Assembly: GCF_964019385.1 (NCBI RefSeq)
Contig: NC_088647.1
Coordinates: forward strand, 15,391,794-15,455,793
Reading direction: 5' to 3'
Origin: Sycon ciliatum
Taxonomy: Eukaryota; Porifera; Calcarea; Leucosolenida; Sycettidae
DNA: 64,000 bases
A model generated the notes under the pieces. The model did not search any database. It worked only from the letters and a program-made list of their open reading frames with translations, and was not told the DNA's origin. This document shows positions 28,800-43,700 of the stretch, one piece after another. Positions within the stretch are counted from its first letter, which is position 1. Every line of letters starts with the position of its first letter. Made by a program: the position numbers and the translations under genes.

Positions 28800-30501
28800 C
28801 TAACTTGCTTTATTCACCGTGTGAAACATTTGAAACTTCCATACTACAAGAGTTTATAATACGTCCTTGGCTATCTGAATGATAAGACCAAGGCCATGAT
28901 ACTGCTGAAATGGCCGACCGTGAAATACATACATGCCAACCGTCCAGGGTTTCCCGGGACAGTCCAGGGAATAGGGTGTTTGTCCCGGGGTCCGGGGATA
29001 TCATGTGAAAGTCCAGGGATTGAGATGGAACTTTTGAAATTGAATTTCTCCTATTTTATGACGCTTTTTCAGTGTTTTCTCGAACTTGTAGATCAGTTGT
29101 AAGTACACACAGCACGTAGTAGACAAAAAAACTGCAACGGATCGCCGGAAAAATGGTATCCGACAGAAAGTTTACTTGTGCAATTGCAGCTCAATGCAAT
29201 GAGATCACTTCTGCTTGAGCAGCAGTCATGAAAATACATTTCGTAATGATGGATTCGCTAAAAAAATTGGTGTGCAGGGAAAACGGTCAAAATCAAGGGA
29301 ATTCAGCCTCGTCATCGAGGGAACTCAAGCCTCCAGGCTGGCATGTATGGAAATATGGCACCCACAATTATACATGTATAATACTGGTGGTGACAGTCAA
29401 TTTTTTCTTCAGACTTTTCCTGCTTGTCTCTTCCCCTCAAACCAGTTAATACTACATTGTATATGTATGCCTTGTTGGATTCTCGAATCGCAAAACAAAT
29501 CAACTCGGCCAGCAATTAGCATCACCAACAAGAAGCACCAATCTAGATTTGTTGTTGTATTCTCTTCAACGATTTTACCTCGTTATGGGCGCAGGCTCGG
29601 CAGGCACGGTACGGGCTCAGCGGACCTCGTATCGGAGGGTGAAACGTCCTATTCCTGGCAAAACAAAATACTCGAATTATATATATTCGCACTTGAAGAG
29701 GATTTGCTCCAGTCAGTTGCTCGACAGTTTTCTACAAATGCAGAAATAGTCTTGCCAGCCTTGACCAGCCTCAAAATAATTATTTTGTCACTCGCATGCC
29801 AATACTTTGTGCGAATAGAGAAGGAATTATCAAGCAAATAGCAAAAAGAATCAAGTATGAGAGATATAGATCAAATCCGATAATCACAGTTCAAGACCAA
29901 TAAAGGTTGGGATCTATCAATTTTGCACGCGATACCCTTTCGTTTCCTTATTGGAACTAATTACTTGCATATACATGTACATGTAATCCTAGACCAGTCA
30001 GTTGTGTTTCACTTCTCTTACACGGTATACTGATGCCATCCTTCTGTCTGACTTACTCTTCAGGTCAAGAGAGACAACTACGTGGGCTGATTTCAAGCAG
30101 TTTGTGAAAAGGAAAGGAAATACACATGATGGTCCCTGGCCGAATCCAGGGCTTCTTGAAGTCCACTGCAGTCCGTCCGTGACCACCATCGCGGCACCAA
30201 TAGTGTGGTTGTTCGCCGGGAATGGTCACCCATATCAAGATGAAGCTCAACGTTGTGATAATCTGAATCACTCCAATACAGTCTAATTGGGCAGCATGCC
30301 TCAAGTTCCCTCTTCATCCTTGCCCAAGCTATACCCTACGGGTTTCTCGTGGCCACGATGCACTTCTGCCCAAGTAAGTGATAGAGACTTGGATACTGGG
30401 ATGTGGTGACGTGTGCGGTTTCTAGAACATCCTGGTGGAGGCCGAGGGTGAACTCTCCACGCGGTTAATCTGAGCTTGATCTACGCTTAGTCTGAGCGTG
30501 C
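28800..30501. other. Region without a supported gene
   Basis: A cluster of 'gtccaggg' and 'cccgggac' phrases at 28940-29020 resembles the subterminal repeats of a hAT-type element. A 208-codon open frame at 29215-29841 shows no motif, biased composition or splice context that I can recognise. It is left uncalled. Confidence 0.4.
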
Positions 30502-32400
30502 TCAGAACTTGAGATGGAAGAGCTGCGGGGAGACTGTGAGCAGTACCATGAGCGCGAACCCGCCAGCCACCAGCACGATCAGCAGATGTGCCGACCGAAT
30601 TGGAATACGGAAGAGCTTCGCCTGCGCACAAACGGAGAGAGAGAGAAGGGAAGTTCTGAATAATCATCATCTCCAAAGATTATCCGAATATCTCAGCAAG
30701 GTCAAATCAACTGAGATCGTTGATTCTCCCTTGCGACCGGCTAGCAGTTTTAATGTAATTCCGCCTTTGGATAAAGATAAGAAACAGAAATAATGTGCCC
30801 GAAACCTAACAGAAATATCAAAAATGGTGCTGTGTTACCTGACGAACGCCATTACTTGGGCCTTATAAGCTTCCACTTCAGCACCAACATAGCAAAACAT
30901 TTACTTGTCAGAAGCAATAACCTGGAGATTGAAGTAAGTTCTGTGTTCTTACCCGTAGCTGAAGAGAGGTTGTGAACATGAGGAATGTGTTCAGTTCATC
31001 CTGCCCGGTGTTCTGAAAGCCGAATGGTCGTGTAGCTACCTCCTGTCCAATCTTGCCCAGCGACCAGCAGGCCGTACTGAGGCGAGCAGCCTACAGGGAC
31101 ACATTGCACATGCACATGCACATGTGCGTGTATCAGTGTCCGGTACACAGTGAAACCTGTCTAAGACGACCGCTCAAGGGACCTTCAACGTGTGGTCTCC
31201 GTAACAAGGCGGTCTCCTTAGCAAGGGTCATTTTACTGGAAATAGCAGCCCTTGATCCTGGCTGCAGTGGCCTTCTCCGGGGACAGGTGGTCGCCTTACG
31301 TGAGTGGTCGCTGTGACAGGTTTTAATGTACATTTACGTGTCTGTACATGTCTGTACATAGTATTATGAACAACACAGTGCATTGCTGTACATCATGGCC
31401 AGCAATCAAGGACATCTGAGAGTTGTAATGTTTGTACTCCTCCGAGGTGTGATTTTTGGCGTGCTGGGCCAAGCACAAGGAAGCCATCTGCAAAAAAACT
31501 GCAGAAAATGGTTGTTGTTTGATCCTTTGGTGTAATCTTTGTTTCTAGTCGAAGCTAGTTGCTGTTTGGAGCAGAAACGCTGAAATTGACTATTTTCTGC
31601 ATGTACTCATACATGTACTCATGTACTCAGGCATGCAGTCTCACTCGTATTTTAGCTATTTTTCTGGAATGGATGCTGCTCTGCGCCCCTTGGTGAACAT
31701 TTCCTGCGCTCGTGGAGCAGCTGAAAAGGACCACTGGTATGTCTGGTTCCTGGTTTGAAAGTGGAGAGTCGACTTTTGTGCCTTGAAAAAGGAGTAGAGA
31801 GCGATAAAGGTACGTCTGTGGCTGATTTTTGATTGCTCCTCGTACATTTGTGATCGTGATAGAAATTCTCAGACCAAAGTCAGACCAAAGTCAGCGCGAT
31901 GATGGTCGTACAGTTTTCTTGTGAATTTTTTAGTTGTTTCATCTCGTATGTATGTCAGTATCGTGATGGTGAAGTGGAGAGGGTGATTTTCTTCCTCTAG
32001 GCTTCGTTCGGCCGACTTTGCTTCGTCCTCGTTGAAAAGTGATCCTGAAAAAAAGGTCGATTCGCAAAATTATGTTGATTTTCAATGTACGAGATGACAT
32101 GCGATTGCTGGCTATGTAGTATTATGAACAACACAGTGCATTGCTGTACATAGTATTATGAACAACACAGTGCATTGCTGTACATAGTATTATGAACAAC
32201 ACAGTGCATTGCTGTACATAGTATTATGAACAACACAGTGCATTGCTGCACAGCGCACTTCAGTAAGGGTACTTCGTTACAAATGAAAAATATTGCATTT
32301 CTATTGAAAGCGGGGACCTGCACGTGACGATGATGCGGAGCGCAGTCAGTAAGCTATCATTGGATAACAAGAATCCACACATACACACACCACACACACA

Positions 32401-32483
<83 letters not shown>

Positions 32484-34957
32484 TGGACAAACAGACGGAG
32501 GTACAGACGGACGGACATGCAGACAGGGCGACACACAAATTCTCACCTGAACAAGCGGGATCATGAACATAATCAACCACAGGATCAAACTGATGATGGT
32601 GGCAGAGAAGAGAGTGTCATTAACCAAGTCACTATCCCTACTGTTGTTCTGGCTTACTGCAGACTGCACACCTTCACACACGAACAACACAGGAGCAGAA
32701 TAAAATGAACCATTGAAAAGTCTTTTCATGGAATTTGTACACACAACTTGAAACACACACACACGCACACGTGCGCACACACACACACAGAAGCCGGTGC
32801 GGAAGCAAAGAGTGTTCACCAGATTTTTCTACAAACCCTCATACTCCTGAGGGCCAGTGAGGTAGGAGTGGTGGCGGTATCGATAGACAGGGTGTGCCAA
32901 ACAGAATTTGGAGAATGCTCTCAATGGTGAAAAAGGAGGCATGGTGAATCAAGTCACGAAGAGAGGAACAAAAGGGCCACATACAAGAGAGTTGGGAATA
33001 CATAACCGACTGCAGCTGTGTAGAAAGCTGTCTCTGCCATGAAGAGCTATCGCCGTAGAACCCTTAGCAGACACCTCTCAACAAAGGACACCTCTCAACA
33101 AAGGACACCTCTCAACAAAGGACACCTCCCAACAAAGGACACCGCTCAACAAAGGACACCTCTCAACAAGGGACGCCTCCACATTTAGTACACCGTGACT
33201 TGTCCAGTCCCAATCAGTTTTCCAATCAAGTGATACTTCAAGCCACCCTTCAAGGCAACAGGTCATCTACTGGACAGTGGACACACAGGTGTGATCCTTA
33301 CGGTGTACCTGAACTGAAGGAATTGTTGAAGACTTCCTATCTCTTAGAACTAACTGGGAGGCCACGGTTTCTCTTCTTGAAATTTAGATGTGAGAGCTAA
33401 CCACCTATTCCCACTGTCAATGAAAGATCCCACTACAACAATAATAGCTCAGTGCGGCTTCTCACCGATGACAATAGCTGCTCCGAAATTGAACATCAGC
33501 AGTGACACGGCAGTGGCCACGCTCTCGTTGATGTACTTGAGATATTTCTGAGCCGTCATAATCTCCTGCGGTTCACAGATAGAACGGCACGGTTAATTAA
33601 CAGTCAGGTCAATGCTAACACATGTTAAACAGCACATCCAAACTCGACCAGTGGGAGAAGAAAATCAGTAATCAGGAGCTGCATCTGTAGAACTGTGTAC
33701 AGCATTTTCTGTCAAATCAGCATATCGATGTTGCTCCGAGCCAATTTGGCGAGCTCCCCTTGGACTATTCTATGTGTCGCAACCCAGCAATTCGGACTAG
33801 GCCATGGGCCTGTGAGCCCTTACCAGTCATCGTGACAGCAACATAGTATAGTGTACCAGTCATCCACCACACATAACATGTCAGATACATGTAACCAACT
33901 GGGAAAGTACAACATGTTATACAGTGGAACTTGTCCAGGGCGACCGTTCAAGGCACCTTTGAAATGTGGTCGCTGTGTACAGGTGGTCTTCTTATCCAGG
34001 GTCATTTGACTGGAGGTAGCATGCCTTGGTCCTGGTTGTAGTGGTCCCCTGGTACAGGTGGCCGCCTTATCCGAGTGGTGGCATTGACAGGTTTTACTGT
34101 TATTCATGTATCCCATGGTACTGTACCAAATCATGAGAGCGTGATGAACACTAAAAACCTCCCTTATTTACTCTTGGCGAGACCCGCGTGTAAACCGAGT
34201 GGGTATATTTTCGAACCGAGTAAACCAAGCGGGGTCTATTTTTGACCCCAGCGGGGTATTTCACTCTATATGCCCCGCTCAGATCGGATGCTGATTGGCT
34301 GGAACCATGGTTACCTACCATACAATAGGATTACCATGAATAGTACTGGCGCACCATGCCAAAAGCCGTGATACTGTAATTTCACAAATTGTCGGTGCAC
34401 TTTTATTTTCCGTACTTTCGGTGCGTCTGTTTCATACCTAAAATTTCAATACACCGAACGATCACTAACACACATAATCCAATACTGGCAATAGGGAACT
34501 GCTGCTCTGTACCGAACATTTCTGTTCACCTAACCTAGCCTGTTGCGTTCATACCGAAAATATTGAGCACCGAAAATTTCTGAAATTAGAGTACTTTCAA
34601 TTGTAATGTAATCACCATGTCCCCTTATAGTCTGCTGAACTTACGCGCATAACTTCCTGCAGTGAAGCAACCTTCTGCAACGCTCGTGTGCTCATGCTAC
34701 GCATCATGATAATCAAGAGCTCGCAGTGAGTGGCATAGTTGATGACAATGGCAGCGTACACAATGTCCAGTGCGATGAAGCCGATCAGCATCAGAACGAT
34801 CAGGCTCACTTGACCAGCTGACGTCCTGTGAAAGGGAGAAGTCAGGTGTGCAGTCCGGCGCAAATACACACACACACACACACACACACATGCGTGCACG
34901 TACACACACACAGTTACATACACACACAGTCACACACACACACACACACACACACAG

Positions 34958-35041
<84 letters not shown>

Positions 35042-38000
35042 GCGTGCACACACCGTGATACACACAGATAACGGTTACATGTGTGCATGCACGCGTATGC
35101 GTGCATTACACCCACACTTGTACTTGTACTTGCTCACTGCCAGAAACTGGTTCCATGGGTCTCCCCTGGGGAAATGGGAGAGAGATCTGAAGAAACCTCG
35201 GAAAAATAACTCAATTGGCTATAGAACCGCCCGGCGACTGAATATCCCAAAATCCCCAACCTTCGGTGGACTTTAAAAACGTGGCCCCACTTATGGGCTC
35301 ACCGCACCGCAGTAAGTCGGTGAGGACAATGTGCAGAAAAGGATTGACGGCATCCGTCCCAGGACCCAACTGCATTTACCCCTGCCCCCAGTGAAGGCAC
35401 GCATGTTTTGCGAGCAGTTACAACGAGTACGGATTACTAAAGAATATAGAGCAATTCACACAGCCAATCCAAACGAAAAAGGTACGAAACCTCTAGAGCC
35501 AGAGCCCCACCTGATATGAGCCCCACCCGATCTTGGGAGACAACATGTCACATTCAACTTTGTACTTGTTTGTATGAAGATGTATGTCAGGGCTACAATA
35601 GGCCATCGGGGCAGGTTTGGCCTGGTCAGTTTGGGGTATGAAATACATGTATACACGGCAAGCCTGCTGCCTTGAAACACATACTTGTACACTCACCTGA
35701 CATTCATCCAGGTGAACGATATGATGACGTTGTCGATATCGTGATCCGTGGCAATGCCCACTACGTGAATGACTTGCGACAAGAGGGACAGCACTACCCA
35801 GAGGATGTTGAAACGCAGCATGTACCTGCAGGGTTAGGAGGGTGCGGGCATGAAGAACAGCACAATCATGTCCACCGGCTTGCCAACAGTGCAGTGCTTT
35901 TTTTTTTTAATTTTGCAAGGATCACAGTTCGCAGGTAAAGACAAAAAATTGCAGAGTGGGAGCATTGTGATGGTGAGGCTTTTTGCCCTCAGCTGACCAG
36001 AGGCTGGATAGGTTAGAGTGGCAGGAGGGGGGAGGTGGGCATCGAAACACTACACCGTCCATTCACAAGCAGTGCCATGCTGGACAGGTTAGAGTAGACT
36101 CCCGTCAACTTCGCGAATAATGACCCCCGATCGATCGTGCATGAGAAAGGTGACGTTAATTGTGAGGTAGATGTTATGTAAGCTGTAGCCAGTGCCGGGT
36201 AATGTAGTCGGCACTGAGACTGAGACAAGCTAGATGGGCCGCTTCATCACAACAACCTTCTTTACTCACTGCATGCAACTGGAGGCCCCAGTACTGGTGT
36301 GGATTTCAACATAATTATTATAAAGAAAGTGTATGTGGAGGAAGAGGAGGAGGAGGAGGACAAGGATAACAGCAATGCTCACAACTGATCTCCAATCCTC
36401 ACCTAAGCTCCAGTTCAGTATTTTTGGCAGGTGAAATGATCCACATGTCCACGAAATAAGTGAAACAACTATAGCTTACCCCACCACTAACCACCTTACG
36501 GAGAGCCGGGCACAGCCTGACAAGTAAGAACAGTGGAACCAGGCGCGTGCCCCGTATGGGTTCCTGGGTGCCCGGAACCCCCCTTTTTTCGCTCAAAATG
36601 CAGGATTTTGCTTCATTTTTGGTAATTTTTCCCGGGGGAGGCCCCGGAACCCCCTCGAAGGGCACCGGCGCATGCGCCTGGGAACTTACATCACACAGCT
36701 ACCCGACTCAACTCACCTCAAACGTGTTATAAGTCTGTCCTGAGACATGTATCCTGATTGACCGACGGACGATTGCAGAAACACCTGAATAGTCATGCAC
36801 AGTGTAGCAATCACATTACGACATCATCATGACATCGTTGACAAAGAAGACCAGCTTGGGACTGAGCCGGGAAAGCACAATGAACCGTGCAGTAATGGAC
36901 GTACTTCAACACGTAATGCATGTCTACTGCTGCATCCAATCTAAACGGGAGTTTCTTCCCCCAATAACAAAGTAGCGAAGAGATAAGGTAACGTTATAAG
37001 AGAGGGAAGAGGTGTATGTGACTTGTGTGTGCGACTGTGCGTGCACATGATCGTGTGGAAAGGACCAAAGCATACTTCTCTTTCACGAGAAGCATACTGT
37101 GTACCCGGGTCCAGCATGCTGGGATTCGCGCAATGGGATATAGAGTATTGTTTCCAGAACCCTGCATACTGCTTTGCAGCCACTCAAGGTTGGACATAGG
37201 GTACTGGTGTCTCGGCTAGAAACTTAGAAAGTACGTTTTTTGTGGGTTTTTTTACTTTGCAAAGTCAAACGGGATCATTGCCCAATAACATGGCAGTGAA
37301 GGGTGGGGTGACATAACATAATAATTATCTGTCGTAATCAAATGTGTCCTATGTCCTTTCGGGGCACATGGTACCGTCACTTGATATCAACCTTACTCTT
37401 TCCATTAGTGTGACCAGGTTTTCGCTCTGCTGGTAGCGGAATAGGTAGAAGGCGTAGATGTAGGCGGCTGAATGCAGAACGTCGGGTATCAGGTAGCTGC
37501 CGATAGCGTTCGAGTAGCACTCAATTGTACCGTTTGCCAGGAGAACCTACCACATGACGGGGCACACATCCATAATGATACTACAGTCACGAGACAGGGT
37601 ATGTAAACATGTTTCATGACAGTGGGCTGCAGGGCATACAGGTGCAGTTTAGGTGCAAGATCATATTTGGTCTGAGAGTACTGCCGGTTGCCGAAGAACT
37701 GGGAGGGGGGGGGGGGGGGGCAGCCTCCTAGCCTAGACCGTTCTTACTTCCATGTATTACAGCCTATGCACAGTTGAGTCACCGTGTATACATAGGTATG
37801 CTGTGCTGGGTGAAATTCTACCCTGGCCGTTCTTCGCCCCCCCCCCCCAGTACTGTACACCTAGACTGCAGCCAGTGCATGCTACCACCGTGACACTTGG
37901 TTCTATGTAACTATTCTATAGAACAAAGTGTAAGGTTGTAGCATACCTTTCTGCAACCTTTCACCTGTAAACAGTCACAAATTGATCGTTTCGGTTTACA

Positions 38001-38798
38001 GTCAAAACCCTGAAAAGACCGTTTGGTCCGTGAACTCCACGTACCACCAGTCAACCCAGCTCAGCAGGCTCGAACAGTACGTGCTACGCGGTACATCTGA
38101 CATTCCGTGCCGCTCTTCTCGTACGGCATAGCCAAAGGTATGTGGTACCCAAAGTACGTCTTGTGTGCTACACCCGCCCTGCAATCAAGTGTGCCAATTT
38201 TTTGTCAGCTGCAAAAGTCCGGCTTACACACCAGTACGTACTACACACCAGTACGTACTACACACCAGTACGTACTACACACCAGTACGTACTACACACC
38301 AGTACGTACTAAGCAGTCTTGACTGTACATAGGATAAGTGGGTGGGCAAGAGGCAGAACATTCCGTCTATCCTAAATGCAAACATTATATAAAAAACATT
38401 AATTATTGCTTTCTATCTGCATTCGCCACCTTTTCATTGGGCAGATCTGCCCGTTTGGTTTGCGAATTAAAATAAACAAAACAACAACAACAACAACAAC
38501 AACAAACACCGATAATTGCTCACAACCGAAGCTGTAGCGACCACTCACCGCATCTCGCCTGAAACAAGCCGCAAACTGCACGACGTACGCAAAGAGAATG
38601 AGACACACTGCCAGAAGTGGATACAGAGTGTTGATAGCCTTGACGACTTTCCGCGTCCCGTTGTCGGGAATGATGGGAAACCACCCAAGCTGATGATCAG
38701 AGACACAAGAGCAAATTCACACACGAATATTCAACCAACGTAATCGAGATTTTCCACATCATGTGGTAACTTACAATAGAGTTTCTTATACTGTAAAA

Positions 38799-38833
<35 letters not shown>

Positions 38834-40700
38834 CGAAACAGCATGCTGTCCGCAGATTGAGTATTTCGCTCCTGCTCTTGTAGCAGTTGAGCACTCTTGC
38901 GTGGGGTAGTGCCTTTGCTGTTTGCGTTATGCAGAGCTCACTGACTTGTCAGTTTGAGCACTCTGGCAAGGTACGTTCGGGCCTGATTGGAAATTTTTAT
39001 TTCCATTGCTATCAGGTTCGGCCTCATTTTCTCTGTGCTGCGCTGATGAGTTCAAAAAGAACGAAACAGCATGCTGTCCGCAGATTGAGTATATATATAT
39101 ATATATATAACGAAGTGCTAACTCTAACGAGTTAACGAGGAGAAATCTGTCGTTAAAATAGAAATCGTTATACAGAAATCGATACATAGACTGTCCTATT
39201 GAGCATTGAGAATGAGTGAGAATCGTTACCTTTGGTACATATAAACTAGTCAATTTTGGGAAATCGTTATATATGCGCCTCGTTAGAATAATGGCTTTTA
39301 CAGTACCATTTCGTGAGTGGGCACTACAGAACTACAGTAAGTATCGTTTATAAAGTGACCGGATATAATGATATACCGGTTATAGTGATAGAACACGTCA
39401 AAATCAAAATCAAATCTGAAAAAATACAGCTAAAATATCACTATATACACTATTATCGGCTATACCGATATATCGCTTATTGTGATGGCCTTCAGGAAGC
39501 AAACCATATCAAATGTACAGGAAAATATCGCATATAATGATCAAGAGTGATCTTTCTGCATGCTCTTGTCCGTTTCTGGCTGTGTTGCCTCTCACGATGA
39601 TGTTGCCAACTCACGGACACAGCCACTCATGTCTATTTCTGGCTCTACGCAACTCGTTGGACACCGAGTAGATCTACGATCTACGTGAGCACGGATCCAG
39701 CTCAGGCTTTTTTTGGAGAACACGCTGAAGAAGCAGCCATGCCACATCAAGAGTCCATAACCCAAGAGTATGCAACTGTGATCATGGGTGCATGCGTGGC
39801 GCGCTGCCTTCATTACGTAACTTGCCTTCATCACGCTCTGAAAGCATGCATTAAAACCCACAATGTCTCGTCCGAGCCCATCCGTTTTTGCTCGATTTGT
39901 TCCAGTACCTACGCGATCTCTAAATTTTGGCGCGTGAACTTCAGTTCCGTACGAAAGTTCATTTCAAACCAGAGGGAAAATGCGGTGTTTGATTTTCCGC
40001 AGTGCGCGGACTGCAGCTGAATGATGTAATGAAGGCAGCGCGCCGCGCGGTTGGCCCATAGAAAAGAGATCACAGTTGCATACTCTTGGGTTATGGACTC
40101 TTGGCCACATGATGTATCGAAGTTCTAGTACATGTACAGTCTGTACTCGTACTGCACTGCCATGCACTGCTCTGTGTCATGGATGCACCGGTACACAGTC
40201 CGCGGAGCATGCATGCACTTTCAGCATGCTTTTTCCAGCGTGTACGCATCATTTCATGTGCAGTCATGTGCCATGTGTCGGTCAAACATGCAAATCGGCT
40301 ATAGTGATGCACCGGATATAGTGATACATTTTCGAAAATCAAAGGGGCACGTTATATCCGATATTTACTGTATACGCAAGTGAAGCCGCCATTGCTCCAG
40401 CACAGGTGCTGAGAGAATAGGACAAATCTTAATCGGATCAGCATATAGACATGCAGGCAGATGCACGCAAAATCCAGTAACATAGAGACCCCCCCCCCCC
40501 CCAACACACACACACACACATGCAAAACGCACACACACACGCGCACGCGCAAAACGCGCGCACACACACACACACGCACGCGCAAAACGCGCACACACAC
40601 ACACACATGAATATGCACACAAACAAACACACACACACACATACACAAGCACACATACACACGCACACAAACACACACACACGCACACATTTCAACAAAC

Positions 40701-40731
<31 letters not shown>

Positions 40732-43700
40732 TACACACATACACGTGCACAAACACGTGCACAAACATACCAGGGAGAGAAGCGTCAGGTACGGTTTGAC
40801 AACAGTGCTCTTGCACTTCTGCAAAGCCAGCGTTGTCGGACTGGTGGGTCGCTCTCCATCGTCCTCCTGCCGCAGTGGAATACAAACCAGATAGACAAGA
40901 ACATGCAAGCATAGGAGTTCTCTGAAGCATTACCATTATCAACTTACAAATTGGAGGTGTGTCCGGGAGCCGAGGAAGTTCGATATCGCAAAGTATCTGC
41001 AGCAATTTTTGACTGGTCCGGTCATACCATACCATTTCATACTTTCCGAATGATAATTATGGCAGGTACGCATGAAACGTTGTTTTTTCCTGTCCACCCA
41101 AACTTTTTTCTACGCATCACCCCTTAGCAGTGAACACACGTTGGTGGCCAAAAGGTTGGTCCGGCCATGGCCTGACCAACCGGACCGGTTCCGCCGGGCC
41201 TGTGTCTTGAGTCGGCTAACCGGGGAGACTAAAACAACAATGGCCTGACGACAGCACAAGAAGAACAGTTTTACCATGCACGGTGACATATCAGTGTGGG
41301 CCACGTGTGACTTAGCCACCTAAGTACTTTGTGCTTGTGTTAGCCATGGTAGCGCTAACAGGACTAGCTAGCCCAGACCAAGCACTGCTTGTAATTAATT
41401 GTAATACATGAATGCCTAATGAATGGCTAAAGAATGGGCACTCGTGGCGGGGGGGGGGGGGGGGGGCAATGGAAGAAGAAGGCGCAAAAACGTATGCACC
41501 AACGAATCGCACCAAGTTAACTTCATTCGATTGTGAGTCGCAAGATAATTCAGTTGGAGAGATGATGTTTGCACTCCTACTGCTGATGAAGGCAATCCAC
41601 TATACTTACTGGACACAATTATATCATTATCTTGCCTTCCCCGACTGATCCTTTGAAATTATATTGCTGCTGAGTTTATGTACGAACTAGGCAATGCCTT
41701 AGCTCACAAACCATTCTCCCTACAGAGGTTATGCGAATGATTTCTCAGCGGGTTGTCTGATAAGCGCTAAGCATACAGCACGAGTCAGCGGATTCGCTTA
41801 TGGGCACAATACATGGATATGCAGCGTACCGCAGCGTGAGCCGCTAGCGCTAGTGCATCGCTGTGCCGCAACTTCGCCAAAGCACCTCAACCAATGATGT
41901 CATCGCACAAACTCTATACTGGATTGGGCGTATGCATGGTCCACAGCAGGGAGTCGTACTCAAAATAGGGAGGTGACACGGCACAGAAATCCGTGTCACA
42001 GGGGTTGACTCGCACCCGTGACCCCTCGTTGTTATTTTTGGAATAGTTCAGTCCAGTCCAGTCCGAAAGGTCATACTCGGATCGACTCGCCTTCTGTACT
42101 TCACCTCCAAGCGTGCAACGCAAGACCCGCAAAGTATGATTTTTCTGTGGGGAACGATTTTGCCATTGATCAAGTTTTTATAGGAGTGCTCAAGCATACT
42201 ACGATTGCTGAGACGTCCCGAGCACGCTTGTTCAGGTTCTCTATTTTTGACGAGCCGGTCCTACAGCCCCCTACATTGTATCTAACGACGTAGGAGCTGA
42301 CAATGATGATTATGTAAGAGGATTTCCCTGGAAATAATGATGATGGTGGTGTGACTGCTGCAGGAAAAATGCTGGCTGTTTATGACAGTATGACTAGATG
42401 TACAATGTAGCTCTCTTGTATGGTACTTAACCCCTGCTATAAATGTGTTGTTTAGGAAGACTGGTGTATTGTGCAAGTCATAAAGAAGAAATGGGGCAGA
42501 TACACGACTTACAATTTTCAAAAACCAGCTTCGTGTTATGTCTAATTTGTGTCAAAATTGTAATATTTAGACATGACAATATCATTGGCTGTACTTCTCT
42601 AATATGGTACATAACCCCTGCTATAAATGTGTTATTTAGGCAGACTGGACCATTGTGCAAGTCATAAAGAAGAAATGGGGCAGATTGACGACTTACATTT
42701 TTCAAAACTTGGCTTCGTGTTATGTGTAATTTGTGTCAAAATTGTAGTATTTCAACATGACAATATCACTGGCTGTACTTCTCTTATATGGTACTTAACC
42801 CCTGCTAGAAATGTGTTGTTTAGGAAGACTGGTGTATTGTGCAAGTCATAAAGAAGAAATGGGGCAGATACACGACTTACAATTTTCAAAAACCAGCTTC
42901 GTGTTATGTGCAATTTGGGTCAATTTTTAGTATTCGGATTAACCTAGGATACGACTCTGAACAGTTCTGAACAGTTACCGTAACACTACACGCTGTCTCA
43001 TAACTGCTGCTGTTGCCATCACTGCTATCAAGTAGTTCGGACATGGCAGGAGGTAAACAAATTGCTGGTAGTCTTTCAAAGAATACTGGCGAGTGATGGG
43101 CTGTAAACGAAATGTGCTGCCTCAATAATTTCAAAAACTAGACACCCATGCTGCACGCTTGGAGGTGAAGTACAGAAGGCGAGTCAATCCGAGTATGATC
43201 TTTCGGATTGGACTGGACTGAACTATTCCAAAAATAACAACGAGGGGTCACGGGTGCGAGTCAACCCCTGTGACACGGATTTCTGTGCCGTGTCACCTCC
43301 CTAGTTTGAGTACGACTCCCTGGTCCACAGTCAAAGTTTCCAGATTGTGGGCCATAATAACCATGACAGACGTCATGTGGCTAGTAGTTTTTTATATACA
43401 ACCCAACAGTACGTTGTACGTGAAATATAAACCGACATACAAACCGCCGAGGTTTGTATGATGGTTTATATTTCACGTACAAGCGTACTAGTGGGATGTA
43501 TGATACTTATGCTGACCTTCATACAAACTGACAGTCAACTTTTTCCTGTTTCTAAAAAGGAGTTTGTGTGGTGGTGGTATATATGGGGTTTGTATGAGGT
43601 ATGAGGTTTATATGCCCAGTATAAACCGCCAGCATGATGGGCAAGTAGTTGACTGGAAGTTAGTTTGTATGAAAGGTCAGCATAATTACGCATACAGTCT

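Noticed and set aside
29215-29841. 208-codon open frame on the plus strand
   Set aside because: No domain, motif or splice context was recognised; composition looks random and hAT-like subterminal repeats lie just upstream.
34828-35276. Thr/His-rich and Cys/Val-rich long frames over CA tracts (also at 8.7, 32.4 and 40.5 kb)
   Set aside because: They are microsatellite artefacts, open on both strands only because CA repeats contain no stops.
36812-36900. Candidate extra exon of the seven-helix gene (TARFIVLSRLSPKLVFFVND)
   Set aside because: Its frame needs phase 2 while the preceding exon ends in phase 0, and exons 5 and 6 join directly in phase and sense without it.
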